A program made the translations under genes and the position numbers. A DNA stretch of 10,076 bases from an uncultured Rhodanobacteraceae bacterium (lineage in GTDB: Bacteria; Pseudomonadota; Gammaproteobacteria; Xanthomonadales; Rhodanobacteraceae): assembly GCA_913053815.1 (NCBI GenBank), contig CAJXGK010000048.1, positions 1 to 10,076 of the forward strand, written 5' to 3'. This document shows, piece after piece, positions 1 through 7,999 of the stretch (its first letter is position 1; the number at the start of each line of letters is the position of its first letter). The notes beneath the pieces were generated by a model. That model had not been told where the DNA came from and searched no databases. It saw only the letters and a program-made list of their open reading frames with translations.

Positions 1-183
1 TGGCGGGCCACCGGCATGACCGACGAAGACTTCGGCAAGCCGGGTCAATTATGGAAGCTGCTGCCCGCCGACACGCGCGTTCCCGACCATTCGATCTGGG
101 ATCACCTCGACCTCACCTCGGCGTTCGCCGGCGCGTTCGCCGCTGACCCCAAGGGCGAGGCGGCGCTGCTGGCGCTGCTCACC
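1..183 (+). pseudogene. cmr2: Fragment of type III-B CRISPR effector Cas10/Cmr2
   Basis: This in-frame stretch reads [20 protein letters not shown], then [20 protein letters not shown], then [19 protein letters not shown]. In Cmr2 (Cas10 of type III-B CRISPR systems) a block of the form LPAxTRxPDHSIWxHxxLxSAxAGA lies before a strand of the type ALLxFxIGPVQxFI, which begins the first palm/cyclase domain. Here the frame reaches ALLAL and then, in place of IGPVQ, switches to ArgG sequence. Cmr2 is the large subunit of the Cmr complex, which binds crRNA-guided target RNA and makes cyclic oligoadenylate. The fragment is GC-rich (about 69% by hand count, against about 58% in the following 380 bases), which agrees with a different origin. 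No other cas gene or CRISPR array is in the window. The call rests on remembered family motifs, not a search. Confidence 0.68.
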
Positions 184-561
184 GCGCACCGCGCCTTGGA
201 AGAAGCGGTACTTTCCAAGGCTCAGAATCGTTACAAACCCGAGCTTGCCCGTAAGTGGGTGGAACTGGTATACGAAGGATTTTTTTATGATCCCCTCAAG
301 ACCGATCTGGAGTCGTTCCTTGCTTCCAGCCAGCGTTGTGTTACGGGCGAGGTAACCCTAGAAACCGCCGGGGGCCGTGTGGATGCTGTGGCCGTGTCCT
401 CGCCCCATATTCTCAGTGTTGAGGGGGCCACGTATGCGCAAGCCGCCGACTGGGGAGTGGCCGAGGCGGAAGGATTCATTCGTTTGTACGGTATGAGTTC
501 AAGCTTGTGGGCACAGGTCAACCGCCACCCCCACGCTACGCCCGGAAAAGAACCGTCCTGA
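1..561 (+). CDS. argG: Chimeric ORF: Cas10/Cmr2-like segment joined to argininosuccinate synthase C-terminus (5' partial)
   Basis: The frame is open from base 1, so the ATG at 16 is probably not the true start. Counting from that ATG, residues ~57-165 match the end of argininosuccinate synthase, the enzyme that joins citrulline and aspartate using ATP. The recognisable pieces are [24 protein letters not shown], a VTGEVTLE strand, and the AEGFIRLYG motif near 151-159, which is typical of the family's C-terminus. Residues 1-~55 do not belong to that enzyme. They resemble type III-B Cas10/Cmr2 ([27 protein letters not shown]). The ATP-pyrophosphatase domain and most of the synthetase domain are absent, so this copy cannot be an active synthase. 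The gene stops 52 bases before the arginine operon, where argG is expected in Xanthomonas-like clusters. I am sure of the ArgG part. The fusion could be biological or an assembly artefact. Confidence 0.8.
   Translation, partial: WRATGMTDEDFGKPGQLWKLLPADTRVPDHSIWDHLDLTSAFAGAFAADPKGEAALLALLTAHRALEEAVLSKAQNRYKPELARKWVELVYEGFFYDPLKTDLESFLASSQRCVTGEVTLETAGGRVDAVAVSSPHILSVEGATYAQAADWGVAEAEGFIRLYGMSSSLWAQVNRHPHATPGKEPS
193..221. repeat. Perfect 9-bp inverted repeat next to the cmr2/argG junction
   Basis: GCCTTGGAA at 193-201 is the exact reverse complement of TTCCAAGGC at 213-221, with an 11-base loop. It begins about 10 bases after the point where Cmr2-like sequence gives way to ArgG-like sequence. 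It lies inside codons for the conserved ArgG HRALEEAV stretch, so it may be a coincidence of codon choice. It could also form a hairpin that favours strand switching or a misjoin. Confidence 0.6.
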
Positions 562-613
562 AGCTTTTCGGTGGACCCCGGTTCTCACGTTTCCACAACC
601 CCTGCCACGTACT

Positions 614-1711
614 ATGAACTTGCTGAAAAATACCCTCAAGCACCTGCAAGCGTTGGTGGCCTTTGACACCCGCAACCCACCTCGAGCTATCGGTACGGGT
701 GGAATTTTCGACTATTTGCAGCACTCGTTGAGTGGTTTTGCAATAACCCTTACCGACCATGGTGCCGGTGCGGTCAGTCTGCTGGCGGTACGGGGCACGC
801 CGCGCCTGCTCTTCAACGTACACCTAGATACAGTACCGGACTCGCCGCATTGGCATAGCCATCCGTTTGAACTGGATGTAGGGGGCGATTGCGCAGTCGG
901 GCTGGGGGCCTGCGATATCAAAGGCGCCGCGGCAGCCATGCTAGCAGTGGCCCAGTATTCACAGGGGGACTGCGCATTCTTGTTCAGTACTGACGAGGAG
1001 GCCAATGATGCACGTTGCATCCCGGCTTTTATCGCCCGAAAAACGGCTTTCGATGCGGTGATTGTGGCGGAGCCGACGGCGTGCAAAGCGGTACTGGCAC
1101 ATCGCGGCAACCACTCGGTACGAATGCGGTTTAGCGGCCATGCCGGGCATGCCTCGGGCCCCCAACGGGCCAGGGATTCGGCCTTGCATCAGGCCGTGCG
1201 CTGGGGGGCCAAGGCGCTTGCTCTGGTCGAGACGCAGGCCCCGCAGCAATTCGCTGGCCTGACCGGCCTCAGGTTCAATATCGGCCGCATTGAAGGGGGT
1301 ATCAAGGCCAATATGATTGCTCCCGAGGCCGATCTTCGCTTTGGTTTCCGACCGCTCCCATCTATGGATCATATCGGCCTATTGGAAGCATTTCGTACGC
1401 TCACCGACATTGAGCCAGCAGAGTTTGAGGAAACCTTCTGCGGCCCGTCACTACCGTCCGGCACATCCAAAAATGCCGAACAGCAACGCCTGCAAGCTCA
1501 CGATCTGGCCCTCGCATTGGGGCTCCCTGTCGGCAAGGCCGTGGATTTCTGGACCGAGGCGGCACTATTTTCTGCCGCTGGATATGTGGCGTTGGTGTTC
1601 GGTCCAGGTTCGATCGAGCAAGCCCACACGGCCGATGAGTGGGTCGCGCTAGGGCCGTTGTCAGACTACGCCAACCATTTGTATCGGATCATCGATAATG
1701 GATGCGCATAA
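614..1711 (+). CDS. argE: ArgE-type deacetylase (acetylornithine / N-acetylcitrulline deacetylase, M20 family)
   Basis: This is a 365-residue zinc amidohydrolase of the M20/ArgE/DapE family. It removes the acetyl group from an arginine-pathway intermediate in the cytoplasm. Visible metal and catalytic residues are H70-x-D72 (HLD), the bridging D101 in GACDIKG, the E128-E129 pair in STDEEAND, E153 in VAEPT, and H338 in QAHTADE. The GHAGHASG segment (175-182) and [17 protein letters not shown] (221-237) belong to the dimerisation domain. The overall pattern ([15 protein letters not shown] N-terminus, [35 protein letters not shown]) closely resembles the Xanthomonas enzyme that acts on N-acetyl-L-citrulline instead of N-acetylornithine. 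I infer that this substrate is possible, but the sequence alone does not prove it. The first ATG of the frame was taken as the start, and no strong Shine-Dalgarno sequence is visible. The gene overlaps the next one by 14 bases, which suggests an operon and coupled translation. Confidence 0.92.
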   Translation: MNLLKNTLKHLQALVAFDTRNPPRAIGTGGIFDYLQHSLSGFAITLTDHGAGAVSLLAVRGTPRLLFNVHLDTVPDSPHWHSHPFELDVGGDCAVGLGACDIKGAAAAMLAVAQYSQGDCAFLFSTDEEANDARCIPAFIARKTAFDAVIVAEPTACKAVLAHRGNHSVRMRFSGHAGHASGPQRARDSALHQAVRWGAKALALVETQAPQQFAGLTGLRFNIGRIEGGIKANMIAPEADLRFGFRPLPSMDHIGLLEAFRTLTDIEPAEFEETFCGPSLPSGTSKNAEQQRLQAHDLALALGLPVGKAVDFWTEAALFSAAGYVALVFGPGSIEQAHTADEWVALGPLSDYANHLYRIIDNGCA

Positions 1712-3023
1712 ACAACTTCGCCAGACCATTGTGCGGCTGCTTTCGAGCATGGGCAGTGCCAAGGAGATTCATCAATATTTACGCCGGTTTTCACAGGTCG
1801 ATGCCAAGCGTTTTGCCGTAGTCAAGGTCGGTGGGGCGGTGCTTCGTGATGACCTTGAAGCCCTGACCTCCTCGCTAGCTTTCCTGCAACAGGTTGGATT
1901 GACGCCAATTGTTGTACATGGTGCCGGGCCCCAATTGGACGAGGCACTCGCCTCGATAGGTATCGACAAACAGTTTGTTGATGGCTTGCGGGTGACCCCG
2001 ACGGCGGCCTTGGCCGTGGTACGACGGGTGCTGCAGACCCAGAACCTGAAACTGGTCGAGGCCTTACAAGCGGTCGATGCCCGGGCTACGTCGATATTGT
2101 CTGGGGTATTTGAAGCTGAATTCCTTGACCGGGAACGGTATGGGTTGGTCGGCCGGATTCAACGGGTTGAGTTGGCGCCGATTGAAGCCAGTCTGCGCGC
2201 CAGTTCTATCCCGGTTATCGCGTCTCTTGGCGAGACCCAGGCTGGGCAGATTCTCAACATCAATGCTGATTTTTCAGCCAATCAACTGGTGCATGCCTTG
2301 CAGCCCTATAAGATCATTTTTCTCACTGGGACGGGAGGCCTACTCGATGGCTCGGGCCGGGTCATGGATTCGATCAATCTGTCCACGGAATATGTGGAGT
2401 TGATGACCCAACCCTGGTTACATTCGGGCATGCGTTTAAAGATCGAACAGGTCAAAAAGCTGCTGGATGATTTGCCCTTGGCTTCCTCAGTTTCAATCAC
2501 CCGTCCGGCAGAGCTGGCCAAAGAACTTTTCACCCATAGGGGTTCTGGAACCCTGATTCGGCGGGGTGAGAGAGTACTACCTTTCGATTCCTGGGAGGGT
2601 ATCGACCTTGATAGGCTGCGCCGCTTGATTGAGCACAGCTTTGGTCGCAAGCTTGCCGTTGACTACTTCAAGCAAATCATTCCCTATCGGGTTTATATCA
2701 GTGAAAACTACCGAGCGGCGCTGGTCTTGACCCAGGAACAAGGGCACCCCTACCTGGACAAGTTTGCGGTGCTGGATGAAGCACAAGGAGAGGGATTAGG
2801 TCGGGCGGCTTGGCAGATCATGCGGGAACACAATCCAAGGTTGTTCTGGCGCTCCCGGCATGGCAACTCGGTTAATCCGTTCTACTACGCGGAGGCCGAT
2901 GGCTTTTACAAGCAGGCGGGCTGGAAGGTGTTCTGGTACGGCTTACAGGACTTCGATGCTATCAAAAGTTGTGTTGCGCATTGTGCCGCCCGGCCGACAA
3001 CACTGGAGGAACGTCTGTCATGA
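1698..3023 (+). CDS. argB: Bifunctional N-acetylglutamate synthase/kinase (ArgB-ArgA fusion type)
   Basis: This 441-residue protein has two domains. Residues ~35-290 are an amino-acid kinase fold: VVKVGGAVL (41-49) for the phosphates, HGAGPQ (74-79) for substrate, NINADFSAN (187-195), [10 protein letters not shown] (208-217), and GGM-like [11 protein letters not shown] (243-253). Residues ~300-441 are a GNAT-type acetyltransferase domain with [19 protein letters not shown] (352-370), whose QGEGLG loop fits acetyl-CoA phosphate binding, followed by LFWRSR and [13 protein letters not shown]. This is the vertebrate-like NAGS/kinase arrangement known from Xanthomonas. One protein would make N-acetylglutamate from glutamate and acetyl-CoA and then phosphorylate it. 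Such enzymes are often feedback-inhibited by arginine. The start at 1698 lies inside the end of argE, and the N-terminus ([13 protein letters not shown]) fits the family. The stop overlaps the argC start in an ATGA. Annotation pipelines may call it acetylglutamate kinase only. Confidence 0.93.
   Translation: MDAHKQLRQTIVRLLSSMGSAKEIHQYLRRFSQVDAKRFAVVKVGGAVLRDDLEALTSSLAFLQQVGLTPIVVHGAGPQLDEALASIGIDKQFVDGLRVTPTAALAVVRRVLQTQNLKLVEALQAVDARATSILSGVFEAEFLDRERYGLVGRIQRVELAPIEASLRASSIPVIASLGETQAGQILNINADFSANQLVHALQPYKIIFLTGTGGLLDGSGRVMDSINLSTEYVELMTQPWLHSGMRLKIEQVKKLLDDLPLASSVSITRPAELAKELFTHRGSGTLIRRGERVLPFDSWEGIDLDRLRRLIEHSFGRKLAVDYFKQIIPYRVYISENYRAALVLTQEQGHPYLDKFAVLDEAQGEGLGRAAWQIMREHNPRLFWRSRHGNSVNPFYYAEADGFYKQAGWKVFWYGLQDFDAIKSCVAHCAARPTTLEERLS
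3007..3010 (+). promoter_or_regulatory. Shine-Dalgarno AGGA that fixes the argC start
   Basis: AGGA lies 9 bases before the ATG at 3020, which itself overlaps the stop of the upstream gene (ATGA, 3020-3023). This supports 3020, with the protein starting [12 protein letters not shown], over the longer reading from 2969. The extra N-terminal residues of that longer reading only mirror the upstream gene. Confidence 0.6.
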
Positions 3024-3967
3024 GCGTGCGGGTAGGAATTGTCGGGGCACGCGGCCATGTTGGCACAGAACTGGTGCGGTTGGTGGTTCATCACCCTGAA
3101 CTCGAGCTGGCCTTGGTGGCGTCGCGTGAACTGGATGGGCAACGTGTTTCGACACATGCCGGAGTCGATGCAGGAGCTCTTTGTTACGAACGTCTCGAGC
3201 CGATAGAGATCACCGAACGAAATATTGAAGTCGTAATCTTAGCTCTGCCGAATGGTCGGGCCGGCCGCTTTGTGGAAGCTCTTGAGCAACGGGCCCCTGA
3301 TACGTTGATCGTGGACCTTTCTGCCGATTATCGTTTCGATGCCGCATGGTATTACGGGCTTCCCGAATTAACCCGGGACCACTATGCCGGCCAGCGGCGA
3401 ATCAGTAATCCCGGTTGCTACGCCACCGCTATGCAACTAGCGATTGCGCCCTTGGTTGCGGAATTGTCCACGGCACCGGTCTGTTTCGGGGTCTCCGGTT
3501 ACTCGGGAGCGGGGACCACTCCATCGGCCAATAATGACCCCGAAATACTCCGTGATAACCTTGTACCCTACCACTTGACTGGGCACCTGCATGAGCGCGA
3601 GGTGAGCCATCATCTGGGTCTGGCAGTGGAATTTATGCCCCACGTGGCCCCGCATTTTCGCGGTTTAAGTGTGACCTGCGACCTTCATCTGGCAGATACC
3701 TTCGATCAGGCCGCCCTATTGGAACACTACACCCGGTGTTATGCCGATGAACCCCTGATTCGCCTGCGCGATGAACCACCCTGGATCAGTCGTATCCGGG
3801 GACGGCAGTATGCCGAATTGGGTGGTATTACGGTTGCCGCCGATGGCCACCGAGCCGTACTGGTAGCGACTCTGGATAACCTACTTAAGGGGGCCGCTAC
3901 CCAAGCTCTGCAGAATATCAACTTGGCTTTGGGCTTTGATGAAATAATGGGAATTCCCCATGAGTAA
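3020..3967 (+). CDS. argC: N-acetyl-gamma-glutamyl-phosphate reductase
   Basis: This 315-residue NADPH-dependent enzyme reduces N-acetylglutamyl phosphate to N-acetylglutamate semialdehyde, the third step of arginine synthesis. The N-terminal Rossmann motif is [13 protein letters not shown] (6-18). [10 protein letters not shown] (72-81) and VDLSADYRF (98-106) follow. The active-site cysteine is C133 in [18 protein letters not shown] (160-169), [10 protein letters not shown] (207-216) and [18 protein letters not shown] (282-299) are standard for the family. The length agrees with the shorter ArgC type of Xanthomonas-like clusters. The start is set by an AGGA Shine-Dalgarno sequence and a 4-base overlap with the fused synthase/kinase gene. 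The end overlaps argH by 8 bases. The gene acts directly after its upstream partner in the pathway, so co-translation makes sense. Confidence 0.95.
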   Translation: MSVRVGIVGARGHVGTELVRLVVHHPELELALVASRELDGQRVSTHAGVDAGALCYERLEPIEITERNIEVVILALPNGRAGRFVEALEQRAPDTLIVDLSADYRFDAAWYYGLPELTRDHYAGQRRISNPGCYATAMQLAIAPLVAELSTAPVCFGVSGYSGAGTTPSANNDPEILRDNLVPYHLTGHLHEREVSHHLGLAVEFMPHVAPHFRGLSVTCDLHLADTFDQAALLEHYTRCYADEPLIRLRDEPPWISRIRGRQYAELGGITVAADGHRAVLVATLDNLLKGAATQALQNINLALGFDEIMGIPHE

Positions 3968-5285
3968 CCTGGTTTGGCAAAAGCCGGGGGTGCGAACTGA
4001 TGAGTGCATCATGCGTTTTCTTGCCGGTACCGATGTACTGCTGGATCGCGAATTTTTCTTGTGCGATATCGAAGCCAGCATGGCACACGTCCAGGGACTG
4101 GCTCATATTGGTGTCATCGATGACCATGAAGCAGCCGCGTTGCAAAGCGAATTGGAGGTTCTGGCAGACGATTTCCGGGCCGGCCGTTTTGTGCTGGACG
4201 AACGCTACGAGGATGGTCATTCAGCCATCGAGGCCCGCCTAACCGAACGCTTAGGCGATGCTGGACGGCGGGTCCATACGGGACGTAGCCGTAACGATCA
4301 GGTGCTGGTCGCCACCCGACTTTGGATCAAGCGGCGTCTTGCTGAACTGGGCAGGTATTGTATGGACACGGCACACATCTGTCTGCACCGGGCACAGGAT
4401 GAAGCCTTACCGATGCCGGGCTACACCCACTTGCAGCGGGCCGTGGTGTCCTCTACTTCGATGTGGTTCTCGGGCTTTACCGAGGGTTTTATCGACAACG
4501 CCTGGCGAGCACGGCAAACCTATGACTGGCTCGACGCCAACCCGCTGGGTACCGCGGCAGGATATGGGGTGAATCTGCCGTTGGATCGCGCTCACTCCAC
4601 GACGACTCTCGGTTTCGCCAGAATGCAAGTGAGTCCGGTATATGCGCAACTGTCTCGTGGCAAGTTTGAGCTGGCGGCACTAGAAACTTTGGCTACGGCT
4701 TTGCTGGATGGACGTCGCCTGGCCTGGGATCTAAGCCTGTTCACTACCGCTGAATTCGATTTTATTGAATTGCCGGATGAATACACTACCGGTAGCTCGA
4801 TCATGCCCAACAAACGTAATCCGGACGCCATTGAATTGCTGCGTGCCAGTTATGCCCCCGTCGCGGCCGCCCGGGTGGAAATCGAACAATTACTGTCGCT
4901 GCCGTCCGGGTACCAACGCGACTTGCAATTCAGTAAAGGCCCCCTGGTGCATGGCTTTAGACAGGGCCTGGGTGCGCTGCACTTGCTCCCCGATTTATTG
5001 ACCCGAATGCGCTGGAAGCCGGAACGGATGCGAGCGGCGATCGAACCATCGATGTATGCAACCGATGTCGCCATTGAGCAGGCCGTAGCTGGAGTACCTT
5101 TCCGTGAGGCCTACCAACAAGCAGCCCTGGCTGCTGCTGAGGCCGGACAGGGACGTACTCCCGAGGCGAGCCTCGCCGAACGGGTATCGCCGGGAAGCAG
5201 CGGTCAACCTATGCTTGAGGCTCTGGCCGCCCGTTTGGATGAAGTGGCGCGCATCTGGCGAGCTAGCAGCGGTGGGGAATCTTGA
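3960..5285 (+). CDS. argH: Argininosuccinate lyase
   Basis: This 441-residue member of the fumarase/aspartase superfamily splits argininosuccinate into arginine and fumarate, the last step of the pathway. Key motifs are [10 protein letters not shown] (106-115), the GYTHLQRAV segment with T156-H157 (the position of the usual catalytic His region), [10 protein letters not shown] (194-203), and the superfamily signature [12 protein letters not shown] (278-289) with the mobile-loop serine at about 280. EDGHSAIE (84-91) replaces the EDIHxxIE form usual in enterobacterial ArgH, a variant that fits Xanthomonas-like enzymes. The superfamily fold is all-alpha and tetrameric, with active sites shared between subunits. 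The ATG at 3960 overlaps argC by 8 bases and follows a weak GGA. It is the last arginine gene of the run, and a 105-base gap separates it from the next frame. Confidence 0.95.
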   Translation: MSNLVWQKPGVRTDECIMRFLAGTDVLLDREFFLCDIEASMAHVQGLAHIGVIDDHEAAALQSELEVLADDFRAGRFVLDERYEDGHSAIEARLTERLGDAGRRVHTGRSRNDQVLVATRLWIKRRLAELGRYCMDTAHICLHRAQDEALPMPGYTHLQRAVVSSTSMWFSGFTEGFIDNAWRARQTYDWLDANPLGTAAGYGVNLPLDRAHSTTTLGFARMQVSPVYAQLSRGKFELAALETLATALLDGRRLAWDLSLFTTAEFDFIELPDEYTTGSSIMPNKRNPDAIELLRASYAPVAAARVEIEQLLSLPSGYQRDLQFSKGPLVHGFRQGLGALHLLPDLLTRMRWKPERMRAAIEPSMYATDVAIEQAVAGVPFREAYQQAALAAAEAGQGRTPEASLAERVSPGSSGQPMLEALAARLDEVARIWRASSGGES

Positions 5286-5390
5286 ATAACCCCTACGCGG
5301 TAATTACGGCGCAGCAAGGCTTCTCGCCAAGCAAGTATGAGAGCATGGGCGTTTTCGTCTCGACTGGTTGTTCCCTGGCCCCCCTTGTCC

Positions 5391-7040
5391 ATGTCTGATT
5401 CTTCCAAGTCGCTAGCCCCTCGACGGGTCGTTCTGGGCCTCTTTGGCCTACTGGTTCTGCTGGCTCTACGGATTCTGTACGCATGGACGCTGCGGGTCGA
5501 TTCCGACGAGCCGCAACATTTGCACATAGTCTGGGCCTGGACCCAGCATCTGCTGCCCTACCGTGATGTTTTCGACAATCACACCCCGTTGTTTCAATGG
5601 CTGCTGTCGCCGGCACTCGCTTTCCTGGGTGAACGCGCCGATATCGTGGCCTTGATGCGCATCGCAGTCATTCCGTTTTACCTACTCACTCTGGCGGCTG
5701 CTTGGTGGATGGCAAGACGCCTTTGGTCAGTGCGGGTGGCCTGGGTGGCAACGCTGCTACTGGCCGTGTTCCCGATTTTTTTCATCCCTACCGTGCAATT
5801 TCGTACCGATGATTTGTGGGCCCCCTTATGGGTGCTGGCTGTGGCGGTGCTGGTTTCCGGGCGCCTATCGGTCACCCGGCTGGCCCTGACCGGGCTCCTG
5901 GTTGGACTGGATTTTGCAGTATCGCTAAAGACTCTACCGCTGCTGCTCACCGCGCTTACTACCGGTATTTTACTGGCCCTGATGTGGCGAATACGCTTTG
6001 CTCACTGGTCATTGAAACCCTGGTTGCGAGGCTTGCTACCGTTCCTGCTGATGTCAGCCTTGCCACTCGGCTTATTTGCGCTGTTTTTCGCCCTGCATCA
6101 TGCCTGGTCGCAAGCCTGGTATGGCACGGTGCTCCACAACATGACCCCTGGGTTGGGTGACTGGCGTGACGGCATCTGGCGATTTCTATTTTTCCCAGCG
6201 GCGTTATTGTGGATGAGTATTCTCGCCTGGCGCAGGCTGGCATCCAGCCCCCATCCCCAGCAAACCCTGCGCCGTCTGTTCGTCCTGGTCTCAGCCATTC
6301 TGTACATCGGAGCATTATTCAGTTTCTGGCCATTACTAACGGTGCAGGATCTATTACCGGTTCTGCCCCTGCTGTTTGTGGCTACCGTCGGTGCCTACCT
6401 GCTCGGGTCTGGCAGAAAGGCCACTCTATGGGTGAGTGTCATACTGGTCGTGGAGATCGGCTTGCTATTCGTGCTGCGGCCTCCATGGCAGGATCAATAT
6501 CTGCGCGAGGAGCATCTCCTGGCTAAGGTGCTCCAATACAGCCGCCCAGGAACCTATGTGATGGATGCCAAAGGTGCCGCCATCTTTCGCCCACGACCGA
6601 TCTATTGGGTTTTCGAGGATGTAACCCTGCGGCGGATTCAGCTTGGCTTGATCCAACCGCACCTGCAAGCAGATCTGATTCGCACCGCTACCCCTTTGCT
6701 GATGAACTACCGGATCCCGACTTGGGATCAGCGTTTCATTGCTCGCAGTTACCTACCGCTGGCAGGACGCCTATGGGTAGCGGGCCAGCGGTTTCCACTC
6801 CTGGCCGGACAGCCCCGAATCGTCAATGTAGGCATACCCCAGAGCTATGTGTTAGTGGATGCCAAAGGTCCGGTTGCCGGGACGATTGATGGGCACGACA
6901 TTCAACGCGGACAAGCATGGCACCTGACCTCTGGAAAGCACCGGATCAGCGCGGCTCGGAGTGGTGTTTATGTGTTGGTCTGGGCTCCGGCAGTGACTCG
7001 GGGTCTGCAGATGAAGGTACTGTTTCCTTCCCGGCCTTGA
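5391..7040 (+). CDS. GT-C membrane glycosyltransferase (family 39 / PMT-like), substrate unknown
   Basis: This is a polytopic inner-membrane protein of about 549 residues. A first hydrophobic helix (~12-32) is followed by a loop with RVDSDEPQHLH (35-45). The acidic pair D39-E40 is in the place where GT-C enzymes bind metal and a polyprenyl-phosphate sugar donor. PYRDVFDNHTPLFQW (56-70) also fits the dolichyl-phosphate-mannose mannosyltransferase/ArnT-like group. About ten further hydrophobic segments run to ~362. The last ~185 residues are mostly soluble and probably periplasmic, ending in a beta-rich stretch (AGTIDGHDIQRGQAWHLTSGKHRISA). The likely role is transfer of a sugar from a lipid carrier to a lipid or protein in the periplasm. 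Neither donor nor acceptor can be read from the sequence. The start is uncertain: 5391 puts a short charged tail before the first helix, and 5337 is an in-frame ATG that adds 18 residues. Neither has a good Shine-Dalgarno sequence. Confidence 0.8.
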   Translation: MSDSSKSLAPRRVVLGLFGLLVLLALRILYAWTLRVDSDEPQHLHIVWAWTQHLLPYRDVFDNHTPLFQWLLSPALAFLGERADIVALMRIAVIPFYLLTLAAAWWMARRLWSVRVAWVATLLLAVFPIFFIPTVQFRTDDLWAPLWVLAVAVLVSGRLSVTRLALTGLLVGLDFAVSLKTLPLLLTALTTGILLALMWRIRFAHWSLKPWLRGLLPFLLMSALPLGLFALFFALHHAWSQAWYGTVLHNMTPGLGDWRDGIWRFLFFPAALLWMSILAWRRLASSPHPQQTLRRLFVLVSAILYIGALFSFWPLLTVQDLLPVLPLLFVATVGAYLLGSGRKATLWVSVILVVEIGLLFVLRPPWQDQYLREEHLLAKVLQYSRPGTYVMDAKGAAIFRPRPIYWVFEDVTLRRIQLGLIQPHLQADLIRTATPLLMNYRIPTWDQRFIARSYLPLAGRLWVAGQRFPLLAGQPRIVNVGIPQSYVLVDAKGPVAGTIDGHDIQRGQAWHLTSGKHRISAARSGVYVLVWAPAVTRGLQMKVLFPSRP

Positions 7041-7091
7041 AAACTTGCCAGCATGCGCACGACGAGGCATGGCCCAGGTTAGGGATCACAC

Positions 7092-7838
7092 TCAGAAACT
7101 CATAAAATAGCCACCATTGACGGGTAGATTGATGCCGGTGAGGTAACCCGCTTCATCGGCGGCGAGAAAGGCTACGACCCGGGCAACATCATCGGGGCTG
7201 CCGAGGCGACCAATGGGAATTTGGCTGATGATCTTTTCGCGTATCTCTTCGGCTACGGCCATGACCATAGCGGTCTTGCAGTAGCCTGGCGATACCGTGT
7301 TAACGGTGATGCCCTTAGTCGCGACTTCCCGGGCTAGAGCCATGCTGAAACCATGTACCCCTGCTTTGGCGGCCGAGTAGTTGGTTTGCCCGAATTGCCC
7401 AGTTTGGCCATTGACAGAACTGATATTGATGACTCGCCCGAAGCCGTGTTCAACCATGGTTTCGATCACTGCGCGAGTCATGTTGAACACCCCGTCAAGA
7501 TTAACCCGCATCAGTTCATCCCACTGGCTGTGTTGCATTTTGCGGAGGGTGGCATCGCGGGTAATACCCGCAACATTGGCGAGGATGTCGATGTGGCCGT
7601 AGCGGTTGCTCATTTCCTCGGCAAACTGCTGACAGGCCACCGCATTACTCACGTCAAGGGGGAAGAAATCGATACTATCGGCCATGCCCTGGGCTTGGAT
7701 ACGAAAGGCCTCGAATCGCCGGTTGCAATGGGGCAGGTCTGCCGCAATGACTTGGCAGCCCTGCCGGGCCAGATGTTGGCAGATAGCGGTACCTAAACCT
7801 CCCATACCACCGGTAACGATTGCGGTGCGTCGCTTCAT
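7092..7838 (-). CDS. phaB: Acetoacetyl-CoA reductase (PhaB, SDR family)
   Basis: This 248-residue short-chain dehydrogenase reduces acetoacetyl-CoA to (R)-3-hydroxybutyryl-CoA with NADPH, feeding polyhydroxybutyrate synthesis. The cofactor motif TGGMGGLG is at 9-16 and NVAG at 88-91. The catalytic set is N113 (RVNLDGVFN), S141 (NISSVNGQ), Y154 and K158 (YSAAK). The block from VINISSVNGQTGQFGQTNYS through ALAREVATKGITVNTVSPGY is nearly identical to that of well-studied PhaB proteins, which also have ~246 residues. The ATG at 7838 was preferred over an in-frame TTG at 7850 because GGAAG lies 5 bases before it and the length then fits. The gene lies 161 bases downstream of phaR on the same strand and converges on the glycosyltransferase gene. 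No phaA or phaC is in view. A related SDR such as FabG is possible but less likely. Confidence 0.92.
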   Translation of the reverse strand: MKRRTAIVTGGMGGLGTAICQHLARQGCQVIAADLPHCNRRFEAFRIQAQGMADSIDFFPLDVSNAVACQQFAEEMSNRYGHIDILANVAGITRDATLRKMQHSQWDELMRVNLDGVFNMTRAVIETMVEHGFGRVINISSVNGQTGQFGQTNYSAAKAGVHGFSMALAREVATKGITVNTVSPGYCKTAMVMAVAEEIREKIISQIPIGRLGSPDDVARVVAFLAADEAGYLTGINLPVNGGYFMSF

Positions 7839-7843
7839 AGGGG

Positions 7844-7848
7844 CTTCC
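7844..7848 (-). promoter_or_regulatory. Shine-Dalgarno GGAAG for phaB
   Basis: On the minus strand GGAAG is followed by 5 bases and then ATG (7838). A TTG at 7850 overlaps this site, and using it would leave that start without its own ribosome binding site. The site therefore decides in favour of the shorter protein. Confidence 0.55.
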
Positions 7849-7999
7849 AAAAACGTAGTGGGCTGGGTGAGATTCAGCAGCCGGTCGGACTAAGGAACGG
7901 GGGGTGAGGATGCGATGGTGAATCAGTATTGTTCCGGGCACAGCCGGTCGCTCCATAGTCTGAAAGGTGGCGAACCTGGGAGAAGCTCTGGGTTCTGTT

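Noticed and set aside
1..561. A CRISPR array or further cas genes to go with the Cmr2-like fragment
   Set aside because: No regularly spaced repeats and no other cas motifs are present anywhere in the window. Only the fragment is seen.
5337..5390. The longer glycosyltransferase start at 5337
   Set aside because: The added 18 residues have no family support and no Shine-Dalgarno sequence. It was kept only as an alternative because 5391 lacks one too.
7041..7091. A bidirectional terminator between the convergent glycosyltransferase and phaB genes
   Set aside because: No stable stem with a T-run was found on either strand in these 51 bases.
7878..7950. A direct 10-base repeat CAGCCGGTCG at 7878-7887 and 7941-7950 in the phaR-phaB gap
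   Set aside because: Too short to support as a binding-site pair, and it does not match the TGC-rich motifs known for PhaR.
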